Assembly (NCBI RefSeq): GCF_003265345.1
Contig: NZ_QFWW01000030.1
Coordinates: forward strand, 372,001 to 436,000
Length of the DNA: 64,000 nucleotides
DNA from: Lentzea terrae
GTDB lineage: Bacteria; Actinomycetota; Actinomycetes; Mycobacteriales; Pseudonocardiaceae
Direction: 5' to 3'
In this document: in pieces, positions 56,728-64,000 of the stretch
How the letters are laid out: every line of letters begins with the position of its first letter
Position numbering within the stretch: the first letter of the stretch is position 1
The notes under the pieces: generated by a model
Database searches by the model: none
Told to the model about the DNA's origin: nothing
What the model saw: only the letters and a program-made list of their open reading frames with translations
Translations under genes and position numbers: made by a program

Positions 56728-58091
56728 CGGCCGATGAGCTCCTGCACCGCGGCCGTGAACGCCTGCCCGCGATGGGCGTAGTCGGTGAACATGTCCATGG
56801 AGGCCGCCGCCGGCGCGAGCAGCACGGTGTCCCCCGGCCTCGCAAGTTCCTGAGCAGCCCGTACCGCGACGGTCATGGGCTCATCGTCCCCTGTGTCAAG
56901 CACACGAACGGGGACATTCGGCGCGTGTCGCGCCAGAGCGTCCGCGATGACCTGCCGATCCTGGCCGATCAGCACCACGCCGCGCAGCCGGTGGGCTTCT
57001 GTCCGCACCATTTCGTCCACCGAAGCGCCCTTGAGCAGACCACCGGCGATCCAGACGACGCTGTCGAACGCCCGCAGTGACGCCACCGCGGCGTGCGGGT
57101 TCGTCGCCTTCGAGTCGTTGACATATTGGATATCAGCACCGTCGACGGCGACGAGCACCGCGCGGTGAGCTGCAGGTTCGAACGCTTCCAAGCCCTCGCG
57201 CACAGCCTCGGACGGCACGCCGTACGCGCGCGCCAGAGCCGTGGCGGCCAACGCGTCCGCGATACCGGGAGGACCGGCCGGGCGGATCTTCGCGACCTCG
57301 ATCAGCGGCTCGTCGTCGGCGAACGCGCGGTCGACCAGCCAGCCGTCCCGCACGCCGAGCTGGCCTGCGGCAGGCTCCTCCAGCGTGAAGCCGACCCGGT
57401 CAGGCGCGGGCGAAGCCTCCAGCAGGTCCACGACGAGGTCGTCGTCGAGCCAGCCGATCGCCACGTCACCGGTGAGGACCCTGGCCTTGGCCTGCGCGTA
57501 CGGCTCCATGCCGCCGTGCCAGTCGAGGTGGTCCTCGGCGAGGTTGAGCAGCGCGCCCGCCTGCGGCCGCACCGACGGCGCCCAGTGCAGCTGGAAGCTC
57601 GACAGCTCCACGGCGAGCACCCGGCGACCGGCCAGCAGTGCGTCCACGACGGGCAGACCCACGTTTCCGCAGGCCACGGCGTCCGCGCCGGCCGCGTGCA
57701 GGATCGACTCCAGCATGCCGACCGTCGTGGTCTTGCCGTTCGTGCCCGTCACCGCGAGCCACACCGGCGGGTCGGCCAGCTCGGCGGCCATCCGCCAGGC
57801 CAGCTCGACCTCACCGATCACCTCGATGCCCGCCGACGACGCGGCCGCGAGCAGCGGGCTCGACGGCTGCCAGCCGGGGCTCGTGACCACCAGCGACGTA
57901 CCGGCCGGCGGTTCGATCAGGCCCGGCACCAGGTCGACGCCCTCGAGCAGGCTCTCCAGCGCCATCAGCCGTTCCGCTGACGAGTCCGTCACCACGACCT
58001 CGGCGCCCGCCGCGAGCAGAGCCTCCGCGGCGGACCGGCCGGTCACACCAGCACCGGCGACCAGCACCCGTGAACCGGCCAGCTTCGTCAT
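56724..58091 (-). CDS. murD: UDP-N-acetylmuramoyl-L-alanine-D-glutamate ligase
   Basis: Adds D-Glu in peptidoglycan precursor synthesis. The 455-residue protein has VLVAGAGVTGRSAAEALLAA, the P-loop VTGTNGKTTTVGML and YVNDSKATNPHAAVASL near residue 318. ATG 58091 follows the mraY stop by two bases; the open frame continues upstream but only as a shadow of mraY. Confidence 0.97.
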   Translation of the reverse strand: MTKLAGSRVLVAGAGVTGRSAAEALLAAGAEVVVTDSSAERLMALESLLEGVDLVPGLIEPPAGTSLVVTSPGWQPSSPLLAAASSAGIEVIGEVELAWRMAAELADPPVWLAVTGTNGKTTTVGMLESILHAAGADAVACGNVGLPVVDALLAGRRVLAVELSSFQLHWAPSVRPQAGALLNLAEDHLDWHGGMEPYAQAKARVLTGDVAIGWLDDDLVVDLLEASPAPDRVGFTLEEPAAGQLGVRDGWLVDRAFADDEPLIEVAKIRPAGPPGIADALAATALARAYGVPSEAVREGLEAFEPAAHRAVLVAVDGADIQYVNDSKATNPHAAVASLRAFDSVVWIAGGLLKGASVDEMVRTEAHRLRGVVLIGQDRQVIADALARHAPNVPVRVLDTGDDEPMTVAVRAAQELARPGDTVLLAPAAASMDMFTDYAHRGQAFTAAVQELIGR

Positions 58092-58093
58092 CG

Positions 58094-59179
58094 CTAGAAC
58101 CCGCCTGTCAGCCACTCGCTGTAGAACACGCCAAGACCGAACATGCAGCAGATGCCGCCCATCAGCCAGAACCGGATGATGACCGTGGTTTCCGCCCACC
58201 CGGCGAGCTCGAAGTGGTGGTGGAACGGCGCCATCCGGAACAGGCGCCGTCGTGAGGTGCGGAAGACCGCGACCTGCAGCGCCACCGACAGGGCCTCGAC
58301 CACGAACAGACCACCGATGACGATCATCAGCAGCTCGGTGCGGGTCGCGATCGCGAGACCCGCGACCAGGCCGCCGAGCGCGAGCGAACCGGTGTCACCC
58401 ATGAAGATCTTGGCGGGAGCGGCGTTCCACCAGAGGAAGCCGATGCAACCCGCCATCGCGGCCGCGGCGATCACCGCCAGGTCCAGCGGGTCGCGCACGT
58501 CGTAGCAGCCGGCGACGGCGAAGGTGGAGCAGTTGTAGCGGAACTGCCAGAACGAGATCACCACGTAGGTGCCGAACACCATCGCCGACGAGCCACCGGC
58601 CAGACCGTCGAGGCCGTCGGTCAGGTTCACGGCGTTGGACCAGGCGGCGACCATGCCGTAGCAGAAGACGACGAAGCCGATCATGCCGAACGAGACCACG
58701 GTGATGTCGCGGACGAACGACAGGTTGACCGACGCGGGCGTCAGGCCGTCCTTGTTGGGGAACTGCAACACCAGGACCGCGAACGTGATCGTCGCGATGA
58801 ACTGGCCGACCAGCTTCGCCGTCTTGTTCAGGCCCAGGTTGCGCGCCTTGCGGATCTTGATGAAGTCGTCGAGGAAGCCGACGAGCCCCAGCGACGTCGT
58901 CAGCATCAGCACGAGCAGGCCGGACGCCGTCGGGGTCTGGCCGGACGCCGATGCCGACATCGAGTTCACGAGGTGCGTGCCGAGGTAGCCGGCCCACATC
59001 GCGACCAGGATGGCGAGACCACCCATGGTCGGCGTGCCGCGCTTGGTCTTGTGGTGCTGCGGACCGTCCTCGCGGATCTCCTGGCCGAAGCCCTGACGGG
59101 AGAAGATCTTGATCAGGTAGGGCGTCAGCAGGATCGACACCGCGAGTGCGATCGCTGCCGCGATCAGGATGCTCTTCAC
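58094..59179 (-). CDS. mraY: phospho-N-acetylmuramoyl-pentapeptide transferase
   Basis: Makes lipid I by moving phospho-MurNAc-pentapeptide to undecaprenyl phosphate. The 361-residue protein has ten membrane segments, with GPQHHKTKRGTPTMGGL, LTDGLDGLAGG and FMGDTGSLALGG plus PFHHHFELAGW, the conserved Asp/His active-site blocks. GTG 59179 overlaps the murF stop by GTGA and has a GGAGG site. Confidence 0.97.
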   Translation of the reverse strand: MKSILIAAAIALAVSILLTPYLIKIFSRQGFGQEIREDGPQHHKTKRGTPTMGGLAILVAMWAGYLGTHLVNSMSASASGQTPTASGLLVLMLTTSLGLVGFLDDFIKIRKARNLGLNKTAKLVGQFIATITFAVLVLQFPNKDGLTPASVNLSFVRDITVVSFGMIGFVVFCYGMVAAWSNAVNLTDGLDGLAGGSSAMVFGTYVVISFWQFRYNCSTFAVAGCYDVRDPLDLAVIAAAAMAGCIGFLWWNAAPAKIFMGDTGSLALGGLVAGLAIATRTELLMIVIGGLFVVEALSVALQVAVFRTSRRRLFRMAPFHHHFELAGWAETTVIIRFWLMGGICCMFGLGVFYSEWLTGGF

Positions 59180-60636
59180 TTGGTTCCTGCCTCCAGCAGG
59201 GCCTCGGCAATGCGCCACAGGCGATAGGCGTTGGATGCCTTGACCAGCACTACGTCACCGGGCCGGACTTCCCCCTGCAGCAACTCGATCGCCGCGTCCG
59301 CGTCCGGCACCCTGACGGATTCGTCTCCCCAAGATCCTTCCAGGTGCGCACCCTGGTGCATCGCGCGGGCCGCTTCACCGACGACGACCAGCTTGCTGAT
59401 GTCCAGGCGTACCACCAGGCGGCCGATCTCGTCGTGCTCGCGCACCGCGTCGTCGCCCAGTTCCGCCATCGGGCCGAGCACGGCCCAGCTGCGGCGGGCA
59501 GGCGTGGTGGCGCGCGAGATCGTCGCGAGTGCCTTCAACGCCGCCCGCACCGAGTCCGGGTTCGCGTTGTACGCGTCGTCGATGACTGTCACGCCATCGG
59601 CCCGGTCGGTGATCACCATGCGGTGTGCGGAAACCCGTTCCGCCGCGCCGAGCCGTTCCGCGACCTCTGCCGGCGTGGCGCCGAGCTCGAGTGCGATGGC
59701 GGCGGCGACCAGCGCGTTCGAGACCTGGTGCGGACCGTGCAGGCCGAGCTTGACCTGCGCGTCGCCCTGCGCGGTCTTCAGCGTGAAGCTCGCGCGGGCC
59801 TGCTCGTCCAGCTCGATGTTCTCCGCCCGGACGTCCGCTTTGGGATTCTCACCGACGAGGACGACCTTGGCCTTCGTGCGGCTCGCCATGCCCGCGACCA
59901 GCGGGTCGTCGGCGTTGAGGATCGCGACGCCGTCTTCCGGCAGCGACTCGATGAGCTCACCCTTGCCCTGCGCGATGCCCTCACGTGAGCCGAACTCGCC
60001 GAGGTGGGCGGTGCCGACGTTCAGCACGGCGCCGAACTTCGGCGGGGCGATCTCGCAGAGGTTCGCGATGTGGCCGATGCCGCGCGCGGACAGCTCCAGC
60101 ACGAGGAACCTGGTGTCCTCGGTCGACCGGAGCGCGGTCCACGGGTGGCCCAGCTCGTTGTTGAACGACTCCGGCGGCGCGATGACGTCGCCGACCGGCC
60201 GCAGCACCTGGGCGATCAGGTCCTTCGTGGACGTCTTGCCGGCCGAACCGGTGACGCCGACGATCGTGAGGTCCTTCAGCCGGTCGGTGACGTGCCTGGC
60301 GAGCTTGGCCAGCGCGGCCAGCACCGCGGCGCCCTCGCCGGTCTTGTCACCCGCGAGCACGTAAGCGTCGGCGTGCTTGGCCTCCACCGGCGGCGCGATC
60401 ACCGCGGGGGCGTCGACCTCCCGGCCGGCCAGCACACCCGCCGCGCCTTGGGAAACGGCCTGGGCGGCGAAGTCGTGGCCGTCCACGCGTTCACCGGGCA
60501 GGGCCAGGAAGAGGCCACCCTCGGTGACCTTGCGGGTGTCGAACTCGATGGAACCCGTGACCACCGGGGAGCCATCGGTTGCGTGCAACCGTCCGCCGAC
60601 GATCTCAGCGATCTCGGCGAGCGTGAGTGCGATCAA
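59176..60636 (-). CDS. murF: UDP-N-acetylmuramoyl-tripeptide-D-alanyl-D-alanine ligase
   Basis: Adds D-Ala-D-Ala. The 486-residue protein has the N-terminal substrate domain (GSIEFDTRKVTEGGLFLALPG), the P-loop VTGSAGKTSTKDL and VTVIDDAYNANPDSVRAALK. It begins with an unusual TTG that overlaps the murE stop in the sequence TTGA, the same four-base coupling used with ATG or GTG by its neighbours. Confidence 0.96.
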   Translation of the reverse strand: MIALTLAEIAEIVGGRLHATDGSPVVTGSIEFDTRKVTEGGLFLALPGERVDGHDFAAQAVSQGAAGVLAGREVDAPAVIAPPVEAKHADAYVLAGDKTGEGAAVLAALAKLARHVTDRLKDLTIVGVTGSAGKTSTKDLIAQVLRPVGDVIAPPESFNNELGHPWTALRSTEDTRFLVLELSARGIGHIANLCEIAPPKFGAVLNVGTAHLGEFGSREGIAQGKGELIESLPEDGVAILNADDPLVAGMASRTKAKVVLVGENPKADVRAENIELDEQARASFTLKTAQGDAQVKLGLHGPHQVSNALVAAAIALELGATPAEVAERLGAAERVSAHRMVITDRADGVTVIDDAYNANPDSVRAALKALATISRATTPARRSWAVLGPMAELGDDAVREHDEIGRLVVRLDISKLVVVGEAARAMHQGAHLEGSWGDESVRVPDADAAIELLQGEVRPGDVVLVKASNAYRLWRIAEALLEAGTK

Positions 60637-62159
60637 CGGTGCGCCTTTCTGATCGCGGCGGTCAGCGTCTCGACGTCCGAGAACGGGTGGATCACGCCGG
60701 CGATCTCTTGTCCCGTCTCGTGTCCCTTGCCCGCCACGACGACGACATCTCCCGGATGTGCCAGCTCGACGGCCTTCTCGATCGCGAGCTTCCGGTCGCC
60801 GATCTCGAGCACCTCGCCCCTGTTCGCGGTGGCGAGGGCCCCTTCGAGCATGGCGGCCCTGATGGAGGACGCGTCTTCGCTCCTCGGGTTGTCATCGGTG
60901 ATGATCAACACGTCGGCTCGTTGCGCCGCGGCCTCGCCCATCAGCGGCCGCTTGGCCCGGTCGCGGTCACCGCCGCAGCCGAGCACGATGATCACCCGGC
61001 CGTCGGTCTTCGCCCGCACCGCGTCCAGTGCGAGCGCGACGGCGGCGGGCTTGTGCGAGTAGTCGACGACCGCGGTGAAGCTCTGGCCCTCGTCGACGCG
61101 CTGCATGCGGCCGGGGACCTGGACGTTGCTCAGGCCTTCGGCGATGGCTTCGGCGCTGATGCCCTCCGCGTGCAGGCAGGCGATCGCGAGCAGGGCGTTC
61201 GCGACGTTGAAGCTGCCCGCGAGCGGGAGGTGGATCTCGATGTCGCCGTCGGGACCGTGCGCGGTGAACGTCTGCTCACCGGTCGCGCTCACCTCGACGT
61301 TGCTCGCGGTCCAGGTGGCGGGCTTGGTGGTGGCGACGGTGATGGTGCTGGGCTTCACGAGCCGCTCGCCCCACTCGCCGTCGACGCAGACGACCTCCTT
61401 GCGCGCGCGGCCGTCGAACAGCTGCGCCTTCACCTCGAAGTACTCCTCCATCGAGGCGTGGAAGTCGAGGTGGTCCTGGCTGAGGTTGGTGAACGCGCCG
61501 ATCTCGAACTCGGTGGCGGCGACCCGGCCCAGCTCCAGCGCGTGGCTCGACACCTCCATCGCGACGTCGGTGATGCCGCGCTCGGCCATGACCGCGAACA
61601 GCGCCTGCAGGTCCGGCGCCTCCGGCGTGGTGTGCGAGCTGTCGAGCTGCTCGGTGCCGATGCGGGTGCCGACCGTGCCGATGAGACCCGTCTGCTTGCC
61701 GGCGGCCTTCAGCACGGACTCGATCATGTACGTGGTGGTGGTCTTGCCGGACGTGCCGGTGACCCCCCACAGCTTGATCTTCGTCGACGGCCGGCCGTAG
61801 ACGTGCGCGGCGAGCAGGCCCACCACCTCGCGCGGGCGCGGGTGGATCAGCACGGGCAGGTCCTTCAGGGCCTCGCGAGCGGCACCGGCTTCGTCCGTGA
61901 GCACCGCGACGGCACCGTTGGCGATGGCCGTCTCGGCGAAGTCGGCACCGTGGACCCTGGCACCGGGCAGCGCGGCGTAGAGGTCACCGGGGACCACGTG
62001 CTGAGCACGCAGCGTCACCCCCGTCACCTGGACGTCGGCATGCGCTGGCCTGGTCAGGTGCACGTCGGCGACCGCGGCGAGAGCAGCCACGGAAGCAGGG
62101 CGAACGGCGTTGGGGCGGGGCGGGGCGGTCGCGACCTTGCCCTCGAGCTTGGCAGGCAC
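60633..62159 (-). CDS. murE: UDP-N-acetylmuramoyl-tripeptide synthetase (meso-DAP-adding)
   Basis: Adds the third residue, in actinomycetes usually meso-diaminopimelate. The 508-residue protein has the P-loop VTGTSGKTTTTYM, SSHTTPEAPDLQ (UDP-MurNAc contacts) and the DNPRSEDASSI block (DNPR motif) characteristic of the DAP-adding type. GTG 62159 is set by TAGCCT exactly 7 bases upstream; the long upstream frame is non-coding. It is the first gene of the dcw cluster here; no ftsI precedes it in the window. Confidence 0.97.
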   Translation of the reverse strand: MPAKLEGKVATAPPRPNAVRPASVAALAAVADVHLTRPAHADVQVTGVTLRAQHVVPGDLYAALPGARVHGADFAETAIANGAVAVLTDEAGAAREALKDLPVLIHPRPREVVGLLAAHVYGRPSTKIKLWGVTGTSGKTTTTYMIESVLKAAGKQTGLIGTVGTRIGTEQLDSSHTTPEAPDLQALFAVMAERGITDVAMEVSSHALELGRVAATEFEIGAFTNLSQDHLDFHASMEEYFEVKAQLFDGRARKEVVCVDGEWGERLVKPSTITVATTKPATWTASNVEVSATGEQTFTAHGPDGDIEIHLPLAGSFNVANALLAIACLHAEGISAEAIAEGLSNVQVPGRMQRVDEGQSFTAVVDYSHKPAAVALALDAVRAKTDGRVIIVLGCGGDRDRAKRPLMGEAAAQRADVLIITDDNPRSEDASSIRAAMLEGALATANRGEVLEIGDRKLAIEKAVELAHPGDVVVVAGKGHETGQEIAGVIHPFSDVETLTAAIRKAHR

Positions 62160-62166
62160 GGGCAAG

Positions 62167-62172
62167 AGGCTA
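62167..62172 (-). promoter_or_regulatory. -10 box of a leaderless promoter for the dcw cluster
   Basis: TAGCCT on the minus strand is 7 bases before GTG 62159, so murE and its followers may have their own promoter here. Confidence 0.5.
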
Positions 62173-62369
62173 CCGGCGTGCGCGAAGTGGCCGAGCGCCG
62201 CGTTGGCAATCGGGTGATGATCTGCCCGGATGGGCCGTTCGAGTGGCCTTGTGGGTTGCGCTTCAGGAGTGAGCCCGTCCGGCCGAACAAGTTCCTGCCC
62301 GGTTTGGGACTTTGGGCCCTGTGGACGCCGGGGCACGCGCGGTGAGGTATGAGGCGGCAGGAGGCGGCG

Positions 62370-63185
62370 ATGAGAACAACCACGACGGTGCAACCCAGGA
62401 GGTTTTCCTTCTGGGCACCGGATTTCAGTCGTTCCGTGACGGTAGGTGTCGACACTTCCGAAACCGCGTATCACGCTTTCGAGTGGGCCGCGCGCCACGC
62501 GTGGTCGCTGCGCACAGACCTCCAGGTCTACCTCGCGGACCCCAGCGACACGACGGTCCAGCGAGTCCTGGAACGACTCCCCATGCTCACCGCCCACTTC
62601 CGCCCGAGCGGAGACGACCCGGTGGCCGCACTGGTGAGGGCGTCGGACTCCAGCGCGACCTTGGTCTTGGGGTGCAAGGGCGAACAGCACCGCAGCCTGG
62701 GTCTGGGCTCCCTCGTCCTCCCGGTGTTGCGCCGCGCGCGGTGCGGAGTCGTAGTGGTGCGCGGACGACCCCCGGCGATCCGTGGCGAGTACGGCTGGAT
62801 CACCGCGGCCGTCGGCGGGTGCGAAGACCCGGTCGTGCTCCGACGCGCGGTCGAGCTCTGCCGCACCCGCCGAGCGTCTCTGCGCCTCCTCCACGTCCAC
62901 CCGCCGGCCCAGCACGGCGTCTCCGTACCCCGCGACGAGGCCGCCGTCCGCCGCGCCGTGCTGTTCTTGCGCACCACGGCTCCTGAGCTCACGCCCGAGG
63001 TGGTCGTCGAGTCCCGTCATCCGCACGAAGCGCTGGCCTCTTTGGACTCGGACCTCGTTGTCGTGGGACGCGGTGGGCAGCACGACGGGGTCGGCTTGAT
63101 CACCCGTGCTGCGCTCTACCACGCCGCTTGTCCGGTGTTGGTGGCTCGACCCGAGCCTCTGCACGACGACCGGGTGATGCCATAG
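62370..63185 (+). CDS. tandem universal stress protein
   Basis: A 271-residue protein with two USP domains (about 25-135 and 140-265). Strand/loop features: VTVGVDTSETAYHAFEWAA opening domain 1, VLGCKGEQHRSLGLGSL near its ATP-loop position, and VVVGRGGQHDGVGLITRAAL closing domain 2. The G-2x-G-9x-G(S/T) ATP motif is only partly matched, so ATP binding is uncertain. ATG 62370 follows GGAGGCGGCG; ATG 62349 is upstream in frame. Divergent from murE with 210 bases between starts. Confidence 0.88.
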   Translation: MRTTTTVQPRRFSFWAPDFSRSVTVGVDTSETAYHAFEWAARHAWSLRTDLQVYLADPSDTTVQRVLERLPMLTAHFRPSGDDPVAALVRASDSSATLVLGCKGEQHRSLGLGSLVLPVLRRARCGVVVVRGRPPAIRGEYGWITAAVGGCEDPVVLRRAVELCRTRRASLRLLHVHPPAQHGVSVPRDEAAVRRAVLFLRTTAPELTPEVVVESRHPHEALASLDSDLVVVGRGGQHDGVGLITRAALYHAACPVLVARPEPLHDDRVMP

Positions 63186-63217
63186 CCGAAAGCTCGTTCG
63201 GCCGCGCACGAAGTCTT

Positions 63218-63223
63218 TAGTCT
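63218..63223 (+). promoter_or_regulatory. -10 box of a leaderless promoter
   Basis: TAGTCT stands 6 bases before the ATG at 63230. Confidence 0.45.
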
Positions 63224-63229
63224 GTGCCG

Positions 63230-64000
63230 ATGCCGCCTGTCGACGCGACTACGCTCCGAGGCGCCCTGCTGACCCTCGCCCAGGACGACACCGCCTGGTT
63301 GGACGCGGTCGACCGGCTGCTGGGACGGGTGCTGACGGGCACTTCGATCCACACGTCGATCCGGGGTCTGTACGGGTGGATCGACGGTGGTGAGGCGCCG
63401 AAGCTGGTCCAGGACCGGCTGGCGGACTTGATCGTCCAGCTGCCGGGCATGAGCAGGAGCGGTCGGCTGGACCCGGTCATCGCCGTGCACACGGTGCTGG
63501 TCGCGACGGCGTTCTTCGAGACAGCCCGCGAGTTGCTGACCGACGACCTCGATGTCGCGGACGAGAGCGAATGGCAGCAAGAAGATCATTCGTTCGTCTC
63601 GTACCTGTACTCGGACGAGGTGCCTGCGCCTTCCATCACCCGGTTCTTCGCCGACAACGTCAGCACCGTCGGCAGGTGGGCGGCCGACCGGGGCGAGCGC
63701 GTCCACCGGATCCTGCGCAGAACGAGCCCGCGCGGTGGCAGCAAGCTGCTGCTGGAGGCCGCGTTCGTGACACGGGTGGTCGCCCGTTACGAGATGGACT
63801 TCCGCGCCTTGGCCGTGGACCTGCCCGAGTTCGCGACGTGGGCCGAGATGCGGCCACGCCGGCGCGCGGATGCTGCAGCGGACCACTGGATCGACAACGT
63901 GGCGAACGACGCGCATGCGACGTTGCACAGCGCGAACGAAGCCGCGTTGAACTCCCCGCTGCCGAGCAACCCGGTCCTTCCTCCGCTCGGCGCTCTCTAC
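63230..64000 (+). CDS. N-terminal part of a large protein, possibly a NACHT/STAND ATPase
   Basis: An open frame of 257 codons running off the right edge. The visible part is all-helical: LLTLAQDDTAWLDAVDRLLG, DPVIAVHTVLVATAFFETARE and DRGERVHRILRRTSP. The AHTVL-TAFFE pattern resembles the helical domains that open actinobacterial NACHT-domain proteins, some of which act in phage defence. No Walker motif is reached yet, so this is a guess from the N-terminal style. The start follows a -10 box with no ribosome site. Confidence 0.65.
   Translation, partial: MPPVDATTLRGALLTLAQDDTAWLDAVDRLLGRVLTGTSIHTSIRGLYGWIDGGEAPKLVQDRLADLIVQLPGMSRSGRLDPVIAVHTVLVATAFFETARELLTDDLDVADESEWQQEDHSFVSYLYSDEVPAPSITRFFADNVSTVGRWAADRGERVHRILRRTSPRGGSKLLLEAAFVTRVVARYEMDFRALAVDLPEFATWAEMRPRRRADAAADHWIDNVANDAHATLHSANEAALNSPLPSNPVLPPLGALY

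Noticed and set aside
1..64000. CRISPR arrays, tRNA and rRNA genes
   Set aside because: I found no regularly spaced direct repeats and no tRNA or rRNA consensus in any intergenic gap.

Overview
This 64 kb window has the GC-rich, densely packed look of an actinomycete chromosome. Gene content points to the Pseudonocardiales (a Lentzea/Saccharothrix-like organism is my guess, not proven): wag31 and sepF follow ftsZ, bioB carries a bsaP partner, an NrtR sits beside nadABC, ileS has a T-box, a SAM-IV-type riboswitch is present, and many genes begin directly at a TANNNT -10 box (leaderless starts). It looks like ordinary chromosome interrupted by accessory patches.

Layout, left to right. 1-8.3 kb: an oligopeptide-type binding lipoprotein, a nitrilase-family amidase, a secreted cupin, the NAD operon nadA-nadB-nadC facing its probable regulator nrtR, then a LON-domain protein and an alpha/beta hydrolase. 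8.3-10.4 kb: a two-gene transporter plus YcsI-type hydro-lyase operon behind a perfect 17-bp palindrome. 10.4-15.8 kb: biotin genes (bioB-bsaP-DUF2567, bioD, bioA) with a CYP107-like P450 ahead of bioA. 15.8-19.4 kb: dnaE. 19.5-32.5 kb: mixed housekeeping and accessory genes, including an HTH fusion, a degenerate inositol-phosphatase-like protein facing a LysR gene, rluD-lspA, a cysteine-desulfurase-like gene under a SAM riboswitch, a cation/proton antiporter, an M28 aminopeptidase, a TetR/SRPBCC pair and two coupled secreted beta-repeat proteins. 32.5-39.6 kb: T-box-controlled ileS, a DoxX-like/SARP pair with a truncated SARP, a frameshifted hydrolase and small genes.

39.6-62.2 kb is the division and cell-wall (dcw) cluster on the minus strand: murE-murF-mraY-murD-ftsW-murG-murC-ftsQ, then ftsZ-pgeF-yggS-sepF-yggT-wag31. 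It is split between ftsQ and ftsZ by about 7.7 kb of accessory DNA holding two tandem ricin-type secreted lectins, an IS701-like element with a CTAG target duplication inserted exactly at the stop codon of the first lectin, an orphan CrtI-type desaturase, a possible HxlR remnant, and a TetR/flavin-monooxygenase pair. Upstream of murE there is no ftsI in the window; a tandem universal stress protein and the start of a protein that may be a NACHT/STAND ATPase lie there instead.

The most unusual non-coding structures are a 170-bp imperfect palindrome that supplies the last codons of both convergent genes around 22.1-22.3 kb, a 51-bp perfect palindrome after ftsZ, the split dcw cluster, and the palindromic operators in front of the two TetR genes and the transporter operon. 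I saw no CRISPR array, tRNA, rRNA or PKS/NRPS genes.
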